NCBI GenBank assembly: GCA_963763495.1 | Contig: CAVXOY010000020.1 | Location: forward strand, 1-64,000 | Direction: 5' to 3' | From: DAOUEO01 sp963763495 | Lineage (GTDB): Bacteria; Chloroflexota; Dehalococcoidia; DSTF01; JALHUB01 | DNA length: 64,000 nucleotides | In this document: in pieces, positions 9,601 to 18,096 of the stretch | How positions within the stretch are numbered: the stretch's first letter is position 1 | How the letters are laid out: each line of letters opens with the position of its first letter | Translations under genes and position numbers: made by a program | Notes under the pieces: model-generated | The model's database searches: none | Told to the model about the DNA's origin: nothing | Seen by the model: the letters and a program-made list of their open reading frames with translations, nothing else

Positions 9601-10762
9601 TCTTGACCTTCTTGTTTTCCGTCTCGACCGTCTGGAACTCCTTGCCCAGGTAGGTGATCTCAACCGAAACGTCGCCGTCCACCGGCTTGTTGTCCGGCGT
9701 TTCAGTGATGATGAGGAACGTGAACGGCAGGTCCGGCTTGAAGGCGTTGCCCTCGGGAATGATCTGGACGGTGAGCGGCGACTGCGACACGGTGAGGAGT
9801 CGCGTCGTCTTCTCCTCGTAGCCGGTGGCCTTCTCCACCACCGTTATCTCCAGGGTAACGTTGCCCATGCCGCGGGCCTCGGGGACGCCGGCGACGTATC
9901 CCGCTGCCGGCAGATCGAACTCGCCCTCGCCGTTGATGGCGGTCGTGAAGCTGGCGAACTCCTCCCACTGGCCGACGTAGCGCAGGGCGACGATCTTCAC
10001 CTCGCCCTGCACGGGCTTGCCGTAGCTGTACTCAGCGCCGATCTTGCCTTTGATCGGCTCGTTGACCAGGAACCACTCTTTGGCCAGATCGACCTTGACC
10101 TCGTACTTGGGGAGCACGTACTCCTCGACCCGCACGTCCAGCTCGGCGCTGCGTTCGCCCGCCTGGACGGTGAGCTTCCAGACGCCGAGGTTGGGCTCCT
10201 CCGAGATAGGAACGTCGAGCGTGGCCATCCCGTACTCGTCGGTCTGAAGGGTCTGCTTGAAGACCTTGATGCCCTTGGCGTCCTGGATCTCCAGCGTCGC
10301 CTCGAGTTGTACCGGCTTCAGCTCCGAGTTGAGTGATATGACTCTAGCGTGCAGGGTCTGGCCCGGCTTGTAGATCGGCTTGTCCGTCTCCAGGAAAAGG
10401 AGCGAGCCATCTTGGACGCGCACCTTCGTCCTGTCGAAGAAGCCTTCGCCCCGCACTTCCATCTCGTACTCCCCTTGGGGCAGTAGGGGCACCTGGAAGT
10501 CGATAGCGCCTTTGCCGTCGATCTCCGCCGCCTGCTTGAGGACCTCGCGGCCGTCTTGCAGGAGCGCCACCTCGACCATCCCCGTAGCCAGCTTGTCGCC
10601 GTGGAACAGGGTGAGGGAGACGGTCTCGTGCTCGCCCGGCCGCAGGATGTTGGGCACCAGGGCGACGTAGCTGTTCACCTTCGACGCTGGGTCGAAGCAG
10701 GCGGACACCGTTACCGCAAACAGAATCGCGAAAACAATCATCAGTCTCTTTGGATTCAACAT
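6632..10762 (-). CDS. Alpha-2-macroglobulin family lipoprotein with intact thioester
   Basis: A 1376-residue intact protein, probably a broad-range protease trap on the outer face of the membrane. The signal peptide ends in a lipobox, VSAC, with Cys22 as the lipidation site. Macroglobulin domains follow (TDKPIYKPGQTLHARVI near 130), then a variable Ala/Glu-rich bait-like stretch near residues 640-675. The FPETWIWD motif is next, then the thioester PYGCGEQNM (Cys889, Gln892) in an alpha-alpha barrel, and a receptor-binding-like C-terminus with YPVRAK. It is shorter than the 1650-1900 residues usual in proteobacteria and its motifs look animal-like. The start is supported by GGGAGGTGA about 6 bases upstream. 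The pbpC gene that often accompanies bacterial A2M is absent. Confidence 0.95.
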   Translation of the reverse strand: MLNPKRLMIVFAILFAVTVSACFDPASKVNSYVALVPNILRPGEHETVSLTLFHGDKLATGMVEVALLQDGREVLKQAAEIDGKGAIDFQVPLLPQGEYEMEVRGEGFFDRTKVRVQDGSLLFLETDKPIYKPGQTLHARVISLNSELKPVQLEATLEIQDAKGIKVFKQTLQTDEYGMATLDVPISEEPNLGVWKLTVQAGERSAELDVRVEEYVLPKYEVKVDLAKEWFLVNEPIKGKIGAEYSYGKPVQGEVKIVALRYVGQWEEFASFTTAINGEGEFDLPAAGYVAGVPEARGMGNVTLEITVVEKATGYEEKTTRLLTVSQSPLTVQIIPEGNAFKPDLPFTFLIITETPDNKPVDGDVSVEITYLGKEFQTVETENKKVKTKNGMALLEITPPSKAVSLMVNASSQDAYSYVALDAAYSPSRNFIHVEQVSEGTPKVGDEVKFKVNSTREAANFYYEIVSRGRVVFSDYSDSSEISFATTPLMAPSAKLLVYQILPNSEVAADYIPFDVEGDYPQSVEAAFSQDEVQPGEGLDIVVQTEGQARVGLVAVDRSVFILAENRLNLQQVFDELERLYMDPQVELHEASPYDGIKTRGAQETFDEAGLVVLSNKRVPKGKEYGADFGGVMLDGARAEKGMAQGNMILPAAAEDEATSGSGLAEVERIRQYFPETWIWDTVTTDADGKISLPVEAPDSITTWVLRAVAISPDKGLGIAESELRVFQPFFIQVDLPYSAIRAEEFPVKVALYNYQDDPQEFFVEMEGADWFESIDITSTSLTVAGNDIGGVEFMIRPTKLGVQEIKVTARSTESADAIIKKISIVPEGVEREFVENAVLSAGNATSFDALLPPLVVEGSARAYLSLTASYLTQTIEGLDQLLAMPYGCGEQNMLLLAPDIFVARYLKETNQLKPEIMAKAEKLMITGYQRELTYRRSDGSFSAFGESDEVGSLWLTAFVLKTFSQAKGLIFVDDSVLEQAKEWIVEQQKADGSFEAVGFVHHEDMMGGIQGKTALTAYVATALLEAGDKGSAAKAISYLEGQVDEIDDAYTMAIVSYALELAESPSRDAAHDKLMEMAEEDENGLHWGSEIVPLLENESPREMAPMPDGIQQSTVIEATAYATLALTKHGDPLNAGQAARWLVSQRNAYGGFGSTQDTVVALQALTEQAVGAASDTDLTVTISAGGETKTVKINSANFDVLQVVDLPAGVPINVQAEGKGEVVLQQVTRFNIPAAETQENVFDIDVDYGTGEVAVNDTITIDTSVRFNPPEPLKAGMVVIDVSVPTGFDPVVESIEAAANADPKIKRYDVAGRKVIFYIEDMEPGESISFSFQAKALYPVRAKGVVSDAYSYYKPEWRGETLSGDMAVAGGGQEQ

Positions 10763-11329
10763 GGTTCACCTCCCGGGTTGTCTGTCATAGGAGACGCCGC
10801 AGGGGTGAGAAAGGTTCCCATCGGCCGTGGTAGGCATGGGGGCGAGGCTTGCGCAAAGTCGAGGACTCAGTGCATATTGAGGGTGGAGTTCTTCCTCAAC
10901 CAATCTCACGGGAAGGGGGTGACGTCATGGCTATGTTCCAGCGCAAGACCTGATTTGCCGTCGGAATGATGCACGGGCTGCATCGGTTAGGCCGATTATC
11001 CGCGCTGGCCCGACAGCTACTCCGGCGCGTCACCCCTGCAAAGCTTCGCTGAAAATCCCGCAGGCTCCTGGCGTCGCCGGCTTTGAACCCCTTAGCTGGG
11101 CATAGCTGAGCGCGGTCAATTGTCGACGACGAAAGGAGTCTACTTGTGACCCTGATTAACCGTTTCTTCTGTCGAGATGCCATCCGCCGCAGTATGCGAA
11201 GGAGCGGCTTCCCCGAGAGGTACGGCGGTAGTCCCCATTCACCGCCGTCTCTGGGCAAATGGGTGGGAGATGCTGTCGGAGCGGCAGCGAGGCGCGACGA
11301 TCTCTACTTGGTCTGCTGGGGAGGATATC
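10763..11329. other. Intergenic stretch without a recognisable gene
   Basis: About 570 bases between the A2M start and the TetR stop. Open frames here lack homology that I can recognise and lack ribosome sites. An imperfect feature is TTGAGG-N11-CCTCAA at 10877-10899. I see no tRNA, riboswitch or clear promoter. Confidence 0.5.
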
Positions 11330-11954
11330 TTAGCGATGCTTGTCCGCGACTGGGGGAGTGATCTCGCGGACCAGCGATTCGATGGCTGCCGAGATGTAGT
11401 TCTTGAGGCGGGCGTTGGGTGGGCCCAGCAGGCGCGCGTGGTCGACGAACATCCCTAGTTCGACGAGCCGCCAGGAGACGTACTCGGGGTGGGTGCTCTT
11501 CCTCAGTTCGCCCCGCTCGATGCCCTTGGTGACCAGACCCATGATGATCGCCGCATAGCGCTCGGCGGCATCATTGAAGGCGGCGCGAACCAGGGGGTCG
11601 TTTCGCCATTCTTCCCCGGAGAGGACCCCGAACGATAATACTATCTCTCGGTTGGAACGTTGGCTCAGATAGAGGTCCATGAGACCGCGAATGCGTTCGA
11701 CGACGGTCTGCCGCTCATTGCCTGCCCAGGCGATCATCGCCTCTGAGGCCACGGTCTTGCAGATGGTTCACAGTTTCGCGGATAAGTTCAGAGCGGTTCT
11801 TGAAGTGGTGATAAAGGATAGGGTGCGTGCAGCCGGCGCGGCGGGCTACGGCGCGCGCCGAGACCTGAGAGAAGGAGCCTGTATGCTTAGCTTCTGCAAG
11901 GCAAGCCTTGATAATCTTGTCCCGTCGCTGGGCTGCGCTGAGTCGGCGTCGCAT
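11330..11954 (-). CDS. TetR-family transcriptional regulator, one frameshift
   Basis: The N-terminal helix-turn-helix reads FSQVSARAVARRAGCTHPIL followed by YHHFKNRSELI, the TetR signature. The ligand domain continues in another frame from about 11750 (AMIAWAGNERQTVVERIRGL) to the stop at 11330, giving about 205 residues. The break lies in GACCGTGGCC near 11748 and is probably an indel error. No Shine-Dalgarno precedes ATG 11954, but TATAGT lies 8 bases before it, so the message may be leaderless. The target is unknown; it sits between the A2M gene and the B12 operon, on the same strand. Confidence 0.75.
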
Positions 11955-12067
11955 GTCGGTCTACTATAGCACAGCGTACGAAATGCCCTCAACCATGCCG
12001 TCTGTTTCTGAGGGTTTGATCTCCACGAGTCTGGCACCTGGTTTGATGGAGGAGGTTACCGGGATGG

Positions 12068-12916
12068 TTACCGCAGGTCAACCTGAAAGCGGTCGCGGAA
12101 GCGCGTGAGAACGTCGAGCACCGGCCGTCCCAGCACCAGAATGAGGAGTAGGTTGGCGACGGCCCGCCAGATGTCCCAGCCGGCCGAGGTCAGGAGGTAG
12201 AACGACCAATAATGCCGCAGAGTCTCGCCCAGGCTCAGCCCCGGCTGCCAGGATATCCCCTCGCCGGCGGCCATGACCGGCCAGAACCAGAGGTTCATTA
12301 TCGCCCCGAAGAAAAAGCCCCAGGCGACCCCGAAAACTGCCAGGGCAGCAAGCTCCAGAGAGCGGTTCCGGCAAAGCCTCTTCCGGAGCATTCCCATCCA
12401 GCCGGCGGTCATTCCGACCCACCCGGCGACGAAGATCTGGAATGGCATCCAGGGTCCAAAGCCTCCTATGGCGAAGGCCGAGACAAAGAGGGAGCCTGCT
12501 CCCAGGAGAAACCCGAAACGCGGCCCGAAGACGTACCCGCCCAGTATGATCGCGAAGAAGAACGCCGTCGCCCCCGCCGGCAGCGTTGGGATGCGGAGAG
12601 CAGCCGCGATGACCATCAGCGTTGCCAGCGCTGAGGCGGTCTTGGCGTTCATCCCCTGCCTCGCCAGCTCAAGCACGAACAGCAATAGCGTCAAGGCCAG
12701 CACCAGGCCGAAGATCAGCGGCGCGTCGTCGGAATGAGGGTTGGCCATCGACTCGGCGCGAGGGGCGTTGGTGAGAAACAGCGGGTACAGGAACGCCGAA
12801 AGCCCGATCAGGCTGATGATAGTCAGCGTTATGCCCGACCAGACGGGCGCGCTGAGGCCTCGGCCGAGGCCTGCCGCAGTCAAGGGCTTCGCCGGCATCA
12901 CTGCTTCTCTAGCCAC
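12068..12916 (-). CDS. ECF transporter S component, predicted corrinoid-specific
   Basis: A membrane protein of about 276-282 residues with about six hydrophobic segments and the small-residue-rich helices of ECF substrate-binding subunits (GPRFGFLLGAGSLFVSAFAI and later WVGMTAGWMGM). It is the last gene of a riboswitch-controlled operon that also encodes EcfT, a double EcfA and two extracellular proteins, so cobalamin or a related corrinoid is the likely substrate (inference). The start may be GTG 12916 or ATG 12898; the first overlaps the end of the DUF4430 gene by 8 bases. I could not place it in a named S family by eye; CbrT-like is possible. Confidence 0.75.
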   Translation of the reverse strand: MAREAVMPAKPLTAAGLGRGLSAPVWSGITLTIISLIGLSAFLYPLFLTNAPRAESMANPHSDDAPLIFGLVLALTLLLFVLELARQGMNAKTASALATLMVIAAALRIPTLPAGATAFFFAIILGGYVFGPRFGFLLGAGSLFVSAFAIGGFGPWMPFQIFVAGWVGMTAGWMGMLRKRLCRNRSLELAALAVFGVAWGFFFGAIMNLWFWPVMAAGEGISWQPGLSLGETLRHYWSFYLLTSAGWDIWRAVANLLLILVLGRPVLDVLTRFRDRFQVDLR

Positions 12917-13765
12917 CGGCCCGTCTCCTAACGAGGATCACCGCTGTCACCAGCAAAGCGGCTGCCACGCCGGCAAAGGCGATGAGCTGACGCGGGAAGC
13001 TGGAGTCCTCGTCTTTCTCGGATGCTTCCGCGTTCGCCCGTTCCGCCGCCGATTGCGTCGGCGTTGTCCGTGTCGCCGGTGTCTGCGGCGTCGCTTTCGT
13101 AGCCGTCGCCTGGAGGGCTCGCTGCCGCGACTGTCTCGGCAGTCGCTGTCGGCGCGAGTCGTCGTTTCTTCGGGTGACCGGCAGGCGCAGGAGGTTGGGT
13201 GGTAGGCACGAGCGGCGGCTCTGCCGGTGGCACTGGAGCGACGGTCGGGACTAGGGGAGGGCATATCTCCTCGAAGGTGAGCAGCGGTGGCATTGCTCCT
13301 TGTCCTGCCTTGCCGGAGCCCCATGCCCAGCCGTCCACGTCGCCGTTGTGAACCTTACGGAGGGACGCCCCTGCGCTCGCGTACTGCCACTGGCCGTCTT
13401 TCCAGAGCGTAATAGGCCCAGTACTGGCAGTCCGACCCGTTGCACTCGCAGAAGCAGTCGTTGGGATTGTCGCAGCCCTCGTCGCCGATCTTGCATATCG
13501 CCGCGCCCGCTCCCGTGCCCCAGGAGACCAGGGGAAGTCCGGAGCGCGTCAGCAACTCGACGCCGTTGATCTCCTCCTCGCTGAACTCGATGCACCGGCT
13601 CAACGTGCTGCCGTCACTGAAAGTGACCACCAGGCCCGCTCGGTTCGGCTGCTCCGCCGCTGCGTGCTTTCCTCCGAACGCAATCCAGATTGCGAGCGCG
13701 GCGCCCAGCAGTAAGGCTGCGAACAATACGGACCGCAGGAGTCCCGCATTGCTGTTGTTAGACAT
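12909..13765 (-). CDS. Anchored DUF4430 (transcobalamin C-terminal-like) protein, two frameshifts
   Basis: A signal-type hydrophobic segment (VLFAALLLGAALAIWIAFGG) is followed by a DUF4430 domain: GLVVTFSDGSTLSRCIEF, then YWAYYALEDGQWQYASAGAS and GDVDGWAWG. In animals this fold is the beta domain that closes over B12 in intrinsic factor and transcobalamin. A Cys-rich insert, CDNPNDCFCEC, precedes the YWAYY strand. A Pro/Thr/Ala-rich stalk and a C-terminal helix (LIAFAGVAAALLVTAVILV) with RRRAGG follow. Two single-base shifts lie near 13405, in an AAA run, and near 13015. Start ATG 13765 overlaps the EcfA stop by 8 bases, so the genes are probably translationally coupled. It likely binds corrinoid together with the barrel protein. 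Confidence 0.75.
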
Positions 13766-15377
13766 GAGAAACACCCGTCTTCTCCATCTCTTTCGATGCA
13801 AGCACGTCCTCGACAGTCAGGTAGCGGCCGCCGAAGAGCTTGTTCACCTGAGTGCTGAAGGTGAGAGATTCCGTCAGCACCTCGCGAGTTGGCCCCTCCG
13901 CCACCACCTCGCCCTCCGCCAGCAGGACGACCCTGTCGGCGCAACTCCCCACCAACTCCACGTCGTGACTGGCGAGGACGACTGTGCAGCCTTCGCGGCA
14001 GCGCCGGCGCAGGTTGTCGATCAGTATCTTCTTCGTCTCGTAGTCCATCCCTCGCGTCGGCTCATCCAGCAGAACGACGGGAGGGTCGCCGACCAGCATA
14101 GCTGCCAGCGCTGCCCGCTGTCTCTCGCCGGCGCTTAGGTCTCGCGGATGCGCATGTCGAAGCGACTCCAGCCGCCATTCCCTGATCGCCTCCTCTACGT
14201 TGCCGTCACGGTTGGTGCCTCTCAGTGTGTCGGCGATCTCCCCTTCGACGGTATCGTGGAACAGTATCGAAGTGGGGTCCTGCGGCACTAATGCCACTCG
14301 GCGGGTCAACTCCGCCGTGCTTCTATTCGACACGTCCTCGCCGAGAACGGATATCGTACCCTTGCGGGGCGTCAGCAAGCCGACCAGCGATCGGAGGAGG
14401 CTCGTCTTTCCGGCGCCGTTCCTGCCCATGAGAGCGAGCACCTGCCCGGGGAAGGCGCGCAGAGATACGCCTTTGATCACGTCACCGTCGCCATAAGATA
14501 GATGCGCCTTCTCCACGACTACGGCGGCCCGACCATCCGTTTCCTCCACCTGCGTATCTGATGACAGAGGCAGAGCCGAGCGTTTCACGAAGGGCTTGCC
14601 CTCCCGCACCGATAGCGGCAGCGGCGCCCATCCCAGCGCCCGGCCGATGCGGGCGACCGGCGGCGCGAGCGACAATTCCTCCATCGCCTGCCGGACGGGG
14701 TAGGGAACCACCGAGCCGTCACCCGACATGTAGAGCACTCGGTCAACGTATTGGACAACCCGCTCCAGCCGGTGTTCCGCCATGACGATGGTCAGGCCGA
14801 GGTCGCTGTTCAGACGCTGCACTACCGTCAGCACCTCTTCCGCCGCCTGGGGGTCGAGCTGCGACGTCGGTTCGTCGAGGACGAGCACCCGCGGCTGCAC
14901 CGTCAGTACGGCGCCGATAGCGACGCGCTGGAGCTCGCCGCCGGAGAGCGTGTCGAGGCGCCGCCGTCGCAGGTGGGCGATACCGAGGACATCCAGCACC
15001 TCCTCCACTCGCTTCCGCATCGTCAGCCGTGGCACCCCCATGTTCTCCATTCCGAAAGCGAGTTCATCCTCTACGACATCGGCCACGAACTGACTCTCCG
15101 GGTCCTGGAACACCAGCCCGACCTTCCGTGCCAGGTCTCGCGGCTGGCGGGTAAGCGTGTCTTCACCATCCACCAGCACCTTCCCGGCGAAGCTCCCGCC
15201 GTGGAAGTGGGGTACCAGGCCGTTCAGGCAGCGCAGGAGAGTCGACTTGCCGCTTCCCGATGGCCCGATGACCAGCACCACCTCGCCCTCAGGGATCGAC
15301 AGGTCGATCCCCTGCAGCACGGGCGCGGCCGCCTTTGGGTAGGTGAAGGTCAGGTCCTGGACCCTAATCATCCTCAT
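13758..15377 (-). CDS. ecfA: Fused EcfA-EcfA energizing ATPase
   Basis: A 539-residue protein with two complete ABC ATPase domains joined by a linker of about 60 residues. Domain 1: Walker A GPSGSGKST (Lys44), signature LSGGE near 144, Walker B VLVLDEP near 164. Domain 2: Walker A GRNGAGKTS (Lys324), signature LSAGERQ near 414 and VVLLDEP. It should hydrolyse ATP to drive substrate release by the S component through EcfT. ECF modules usually have two separate EcfA proteins; the fusion is less common but known. ATG 15377 overlaps the ecfT stop by 14 bases. ATG 15371 is an alternative start. Confidence 0.93.
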   Translation of the reverse strand: MRMIRVQDLTFTYPKAAAPVLQGIDLSIPEGEVVLVIGPSGSGKSTLLRCLNGLVPHFHGGSFAGKVLVDGEDTLTRQPRDLARKVGLVFQDPESQFVADVVEDELAFGMENMGVPRLTMRKRVEEVLDVLGIAHLRRRRLDTLSGGELQRVAIGAVLTVQPRVLVLDEPTSQLDPQAAEEVLTVVQRLNSDLGLTIVMAEHRLERVVQYVDRVLYMSGDGSVVPYPVRQAMEELSLAPPVARIGRALGWAPLPLSVREGKPFVKRSALPLSSDTQVEETDGRAAVVVEKAHLSYGDGDVIKGVSLRAFPGQVLALMGRNGAGKTSLLRSLVGLLTPRKGTISVLGEDVSNRSTAELTRRVALVPQDPTSILFHDTVEGEIADTLRGTNRDGNVEEAIREWRLESLRHAHPRDLSAGERQRAALAAMLVGDPPVVLLDEPTRGMDYETKKILIDNLRRRCREGCTVVLASHDVELVGSCADRVVLLAEGEVVAEGPTREVLTESLTFSTQVNKLFGGRYLTVEDVLASKEMEKTGVSHV

Positions 15378-16524
15378 CCTCCCGTGACCGGCCGATCCGC
15401 CCAGTCGCCAGCGCCGGGGCGAGCAAGAGCAGGATGGCCAGCGCTCCTAAGGGATGGAAAGCCGGCGCCGTCACCTCCGGATAGGGGAGGTACGTCGTGT
15501 CACCTGTTCCCAGGACGCGGAGCAAGACCAGAAGCGTGGCCGAGAGCAGTGCACAGCCAACGACGAAACCGTCCGGCCCCGCCCAGGGCTCGCTCGAGTA
15601 GCGGCTGCCGGTGGCCCCCTCTCCTTGCGCCCAAACGGCGAAGACAATCAGGGCAGTCCCGACGGCCATCGCGGCGACTGCCGCAACGGCCATATCGCTG
15701 TAGTAGAAGTAAGCGAAGGCTCCGCCTACCGCCACGCCGAGCCCCGCGATCGCCGGGAGGACGGTCCAGCGCCTCCTGCCAGCGGCGGCCGGTTCGAGGC
15801 TGCCGAAGCCGCGGGCATCGAGGGACTCCGCCCGCTGGAGGGATCGCTCGAGCGCGCCCGCCAGCACCGGCACGGTGAGCCCGACGAGGCTCCGCAGACC
15901 CCGGACGGCGCGACCGCGCAGGCGTTGCGCCTCCATCACCCCCCGTGCCTGACTCAGGGCCTGTGGTATCAGCAGCACCGATACCGTGATCACGACCCCC
16001 ATCTGCTTGAGAGCCGGCGGCATCAGGCGCAGCAGCCGGTAGTGATCGACGCCGACGTTGAAGGCTGCCGCGAAGAGCAGCAGCGCCACCAGGCGCAGGG
16101 CGCGGTCGAGGGCGTACAGGAGCGATTCTGCGGTTGCCGCGCCTCCTAAGGTCACACCGCCCAGCCAGCCGGGGAAGGTCAGGCTTGGCAGCTCAAAGAG
16201 CACCGTGGGACCGGCGCTGCCTGTCAGCAGGTTTAACGGTATGCTGAGCAGGCCAAAGAAGAGGCCGATCTTGATGATCAGGCCGTAGACCCGCCGCCGC
16301 GTGTTGTTGGGACTCGACGTGTACACCGTCAGCCCGACAAAGCAGGCGGTGGCCAGATAGAGCGGGTTCGATGTCAGGAAGACGGCGATCGAGGCAGCCA
16401 CCAGCCAGGCCAGCCAGGCGCCTGCCCTGGGGCCGGTCGCATCTTGGGCCGACCGTCCCCAGGGGGTCGCTGTTTGGCGAGAAGCGGCGATGGATTTGCC
16501 CTTGCCTCTTGCCGTCGAAAGCAT
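15364..16524 (-). CDS. ecfT: EcfT transmembrane coupling protein
   Basis: A 386-residue membrane protein that links the S component to the EcfA ATPases. N-terminal membrane helices are followed by the cytoplasmic coupling helices, with the two Ala-Arg-Gly-type motifs seen as QRLRGR (near 200) and LDARGFG (near 235). Extra C-terminal membrane segments make it longer than typical EcfT (about 265 residues). It sits directly after the barrel-protein gene and overlaps ecfA. Confidence 0.88.
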   Translation of the reverse strand: MLSTARGKGKSIAASRQTATPWGRSAQDATGPRAGAWLAWLVAASIAVFLTSNPLYLATACFVGLTVYTSSPNNTRRRVYGLIIKIGLFFGLLSIPLNLLTGSAGPTVLFELPSLTFPGWLGGVTLGGAATAESLLYALDRALRLVALLLFAAAFNVGVDHYRLLRLMPPALKQMGVVITVSVLLIPQALSQARGVMEAQRLRGRAVRGLRSLVGLTVPVLAGALERSLQRAESLDARGFGSLEPAAAGRRRWTVLPAIAGLGVAVGGAFAYFYYSDMAVAAVAAMAVGTALIVFAVWAQGEGATGSRYSSEPWAGPDGFVVGCALLSATLLVLLRVLGTGDTTYLPYPEVTAPAFHPLGALAILLLLAPALATGRIGRSREDEDD

Positions 16525-16528
16525 TCCT

Positions 16529-17777
16529 CTACCGTCTCCTCAGACGTAGACGCAGGCCGGCGGTCGCCGCGAGGGCGCCTCCGCCCGCGAGCAGGAGCGT
16601 CATCACGATGGGCACTCCAAAGCCCTTTTCTCCGTTGGCTGCCCCCTCACCCGTCGCCGCGATCGTGATCACCTGAGAGACCGGGACAGGGGGTGGAGGA
16701 GGGGCTATTAGGGAAGGCATGTGCCGTCGCTGCCGCTGTCGGCGCGACGGTCGGCGTTGCCGTGGGTGCCGGTGTCGGCGTCTTTGTAGGCTTGGGCGTA
16801 GCGGTCTCCTCCTCGACCTCCGTCTTGGGTGCGCCCGGGTAGGGCTCCAGGAGGAGAGCCGGTATGGCTTGATAAGTAGCCATGGAGTCTGCGCCCTTGC
16901 CGGGCTGCCACTCGAAGGCGCCGTTATCGAGTTGGAAAGCGATCAGAGCCTCCAGCGGCGTTTTCCCGCTTGCCGCCTCCCAGCGGTTGTCGTCGTCGAC
17001 ATCCTCGCCCGCCGCGACCAGCGCCTGCAGGACGAACGCCGTCGAGTTGGCGTCGCTGTCCGTGCCCCACGCCGACAGCGGGTCATAGGGCCAGCCGCCG
17101 TCGTCGTTCTGGGCGTCCTCCAGGTAGTCGAGGGCGTCCTCGATGGCGCTGTCCGAGGGGCTCTTGCCGGCGGCCAGCAGCGCCTGGATGCCCAGGGCCG
17201 TCGTGTTCGTGTCGCAGCCGAAGCCGTCGCTGAACTCCCAGCAGCCGTCAGCCGTGAGCTTCGATTTGAGATAGCTTACCGACCCCTGGGCCGCCGACAG
17301 GTCTAGGGTTGCCCGTGCCAGCATATAGATCTCGTGATCTATGACGCCGTCGCCGTAGCTGTGACTCACGCTGTCGAAGTTGGCCTCCATCAGGTCGAGA
17401 AAGTCCTGGCCGGCGAAGTCGCCGGGGTCCTCTTCGGCCACCGCCAGGCCGAGCACCAGCTTGGCCGTATGACCGGGGGTCGTCGCGTAGGCGGCTGCTT
17501 GGTCTTCGAGGTAGTCGAGGGGAGAGTTACCGTCTTTCTTGACCGTGTGGGGGTCGATGTCGGCGGCGACGAAGGCGAGGATGGCGTCGAGGGTGCCCCC
17601 TGCCGCTGATTCCGTTCCCAAGAAGGGGAAGCCGCCGTCCGTGTTCTGGAGAGTGCGAATGTAGTCCAGGGCGTCGTCCGCCGCCTGCGTCTGCGGCTCG
17701 GCCGCGCTTACGAGCAGCGAGCCCGCTGTCACCAAGGCGACAAACGCCAATACTGTACCGCTCACTTTTCGGAGCAT
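16529..17777 (-). CDS. Secreted alpha6/alpha6-barrel protein, intrinsic-factor alpha-domain-like, one frameshift
   Basis: First gene after the cobalamin riboswitch. The signal peptide (VSGTVLAFVALVTAGSLLVSA) is followed by about six helical-hairpin repeats. Elements such as LQNTDGGFPF, DGCWEFSDGF and AQNDDGGWPYDP are typical of terpene-cyclase/squalene-type and Cobalamin_bind barrels. A TPTPAPTAT stalk follows; after a frame change near 16720 comes a C-terminal helix (VPIVMTLLLAGGGALAATAG) with RLRLRRR. ATG 17777 is chosen over the upstream in-frame start at 17849 because AAAGGA lies 6 bases before it and the signal peptide then begins at once. By analogy with animal intrinsic factor it is probably the base of a B12-binding pair with the DUF4430 protein. 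A generic prenyltransferase-repeat protein is the alternative. Confidence 0.8.
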
Positions 17778-17924
17778 GGAAAATCCTTTCTCTGGGTATC
17801 TAAGTGGAAGAACCGGTTGGTTTTTGGCGCGGAGAGCCCCCGAACTCACGTCCGAGGGCCTTAGTCATGTGGCACCACTCATAGGTATCCGTCCCCCTTT
17901 CAAGCGAAGGAACTCGGAACGTAC

Positions 17925-18065
17925 AGGGGCGGGTATCCTGGCTCGTCGGTCAACGCCGACTTACAGTTGCGCGACAGCGCCGGACTCTCACCGGCTTCCC
18001 CCGAAATGACCCGAAGATGTGGATTTCGGGTCACCCCTGTCGGCCCATATGGAGTTGTTGTAGTC
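17925..18065 (-). promoter_or_regulatory. Cobalamin riboswitch
   Basis: On the minus strand the conserved core reads GGGAAGCCGGTGAGAGTCCG, then GCGCAACTGTAAG, and ends with the B12 box AGCCAGGATACCCGCC at 17928-17943. All are class-defining elements of the AdoCbl riboswitch. It lies about 150 bases ahead of ATG 17777. A possible downstream hairpin (CCCTCGGA/TTCGGGGG near 17840-17862) could be part of the expression platform. Confidence 0.95.
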
Positions 18066-18067
18066 GC

Positions 18068-18096
18068 ATTCTAGCAGGGGCGTTCTACTTCGTCAA
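18068..18096 (-). promoter_or_regulatory. Promoter of the B12 operon
   Basis: On the minus strand TTGACG (18091-18096), a 17-base spacer and TAGAAT (18068-18073), just upstream of the riboswitch. Confidence 0.85.

Noticed and set aside
6641..10336. Two long open frames (534 and 446 codons) on the plus strand opposite the A2M gene
   Set aside because: They are antisense shadows of a high-GC gene; their products are Arg/Val/Asp-rich without motifs.
10896..11258. 120-codon minus-strand frame between A2M and TetR
   Set aside because: No ribosome site, no recognisable domain, Arg/Ser-rich composition typical of random high-GC frames.
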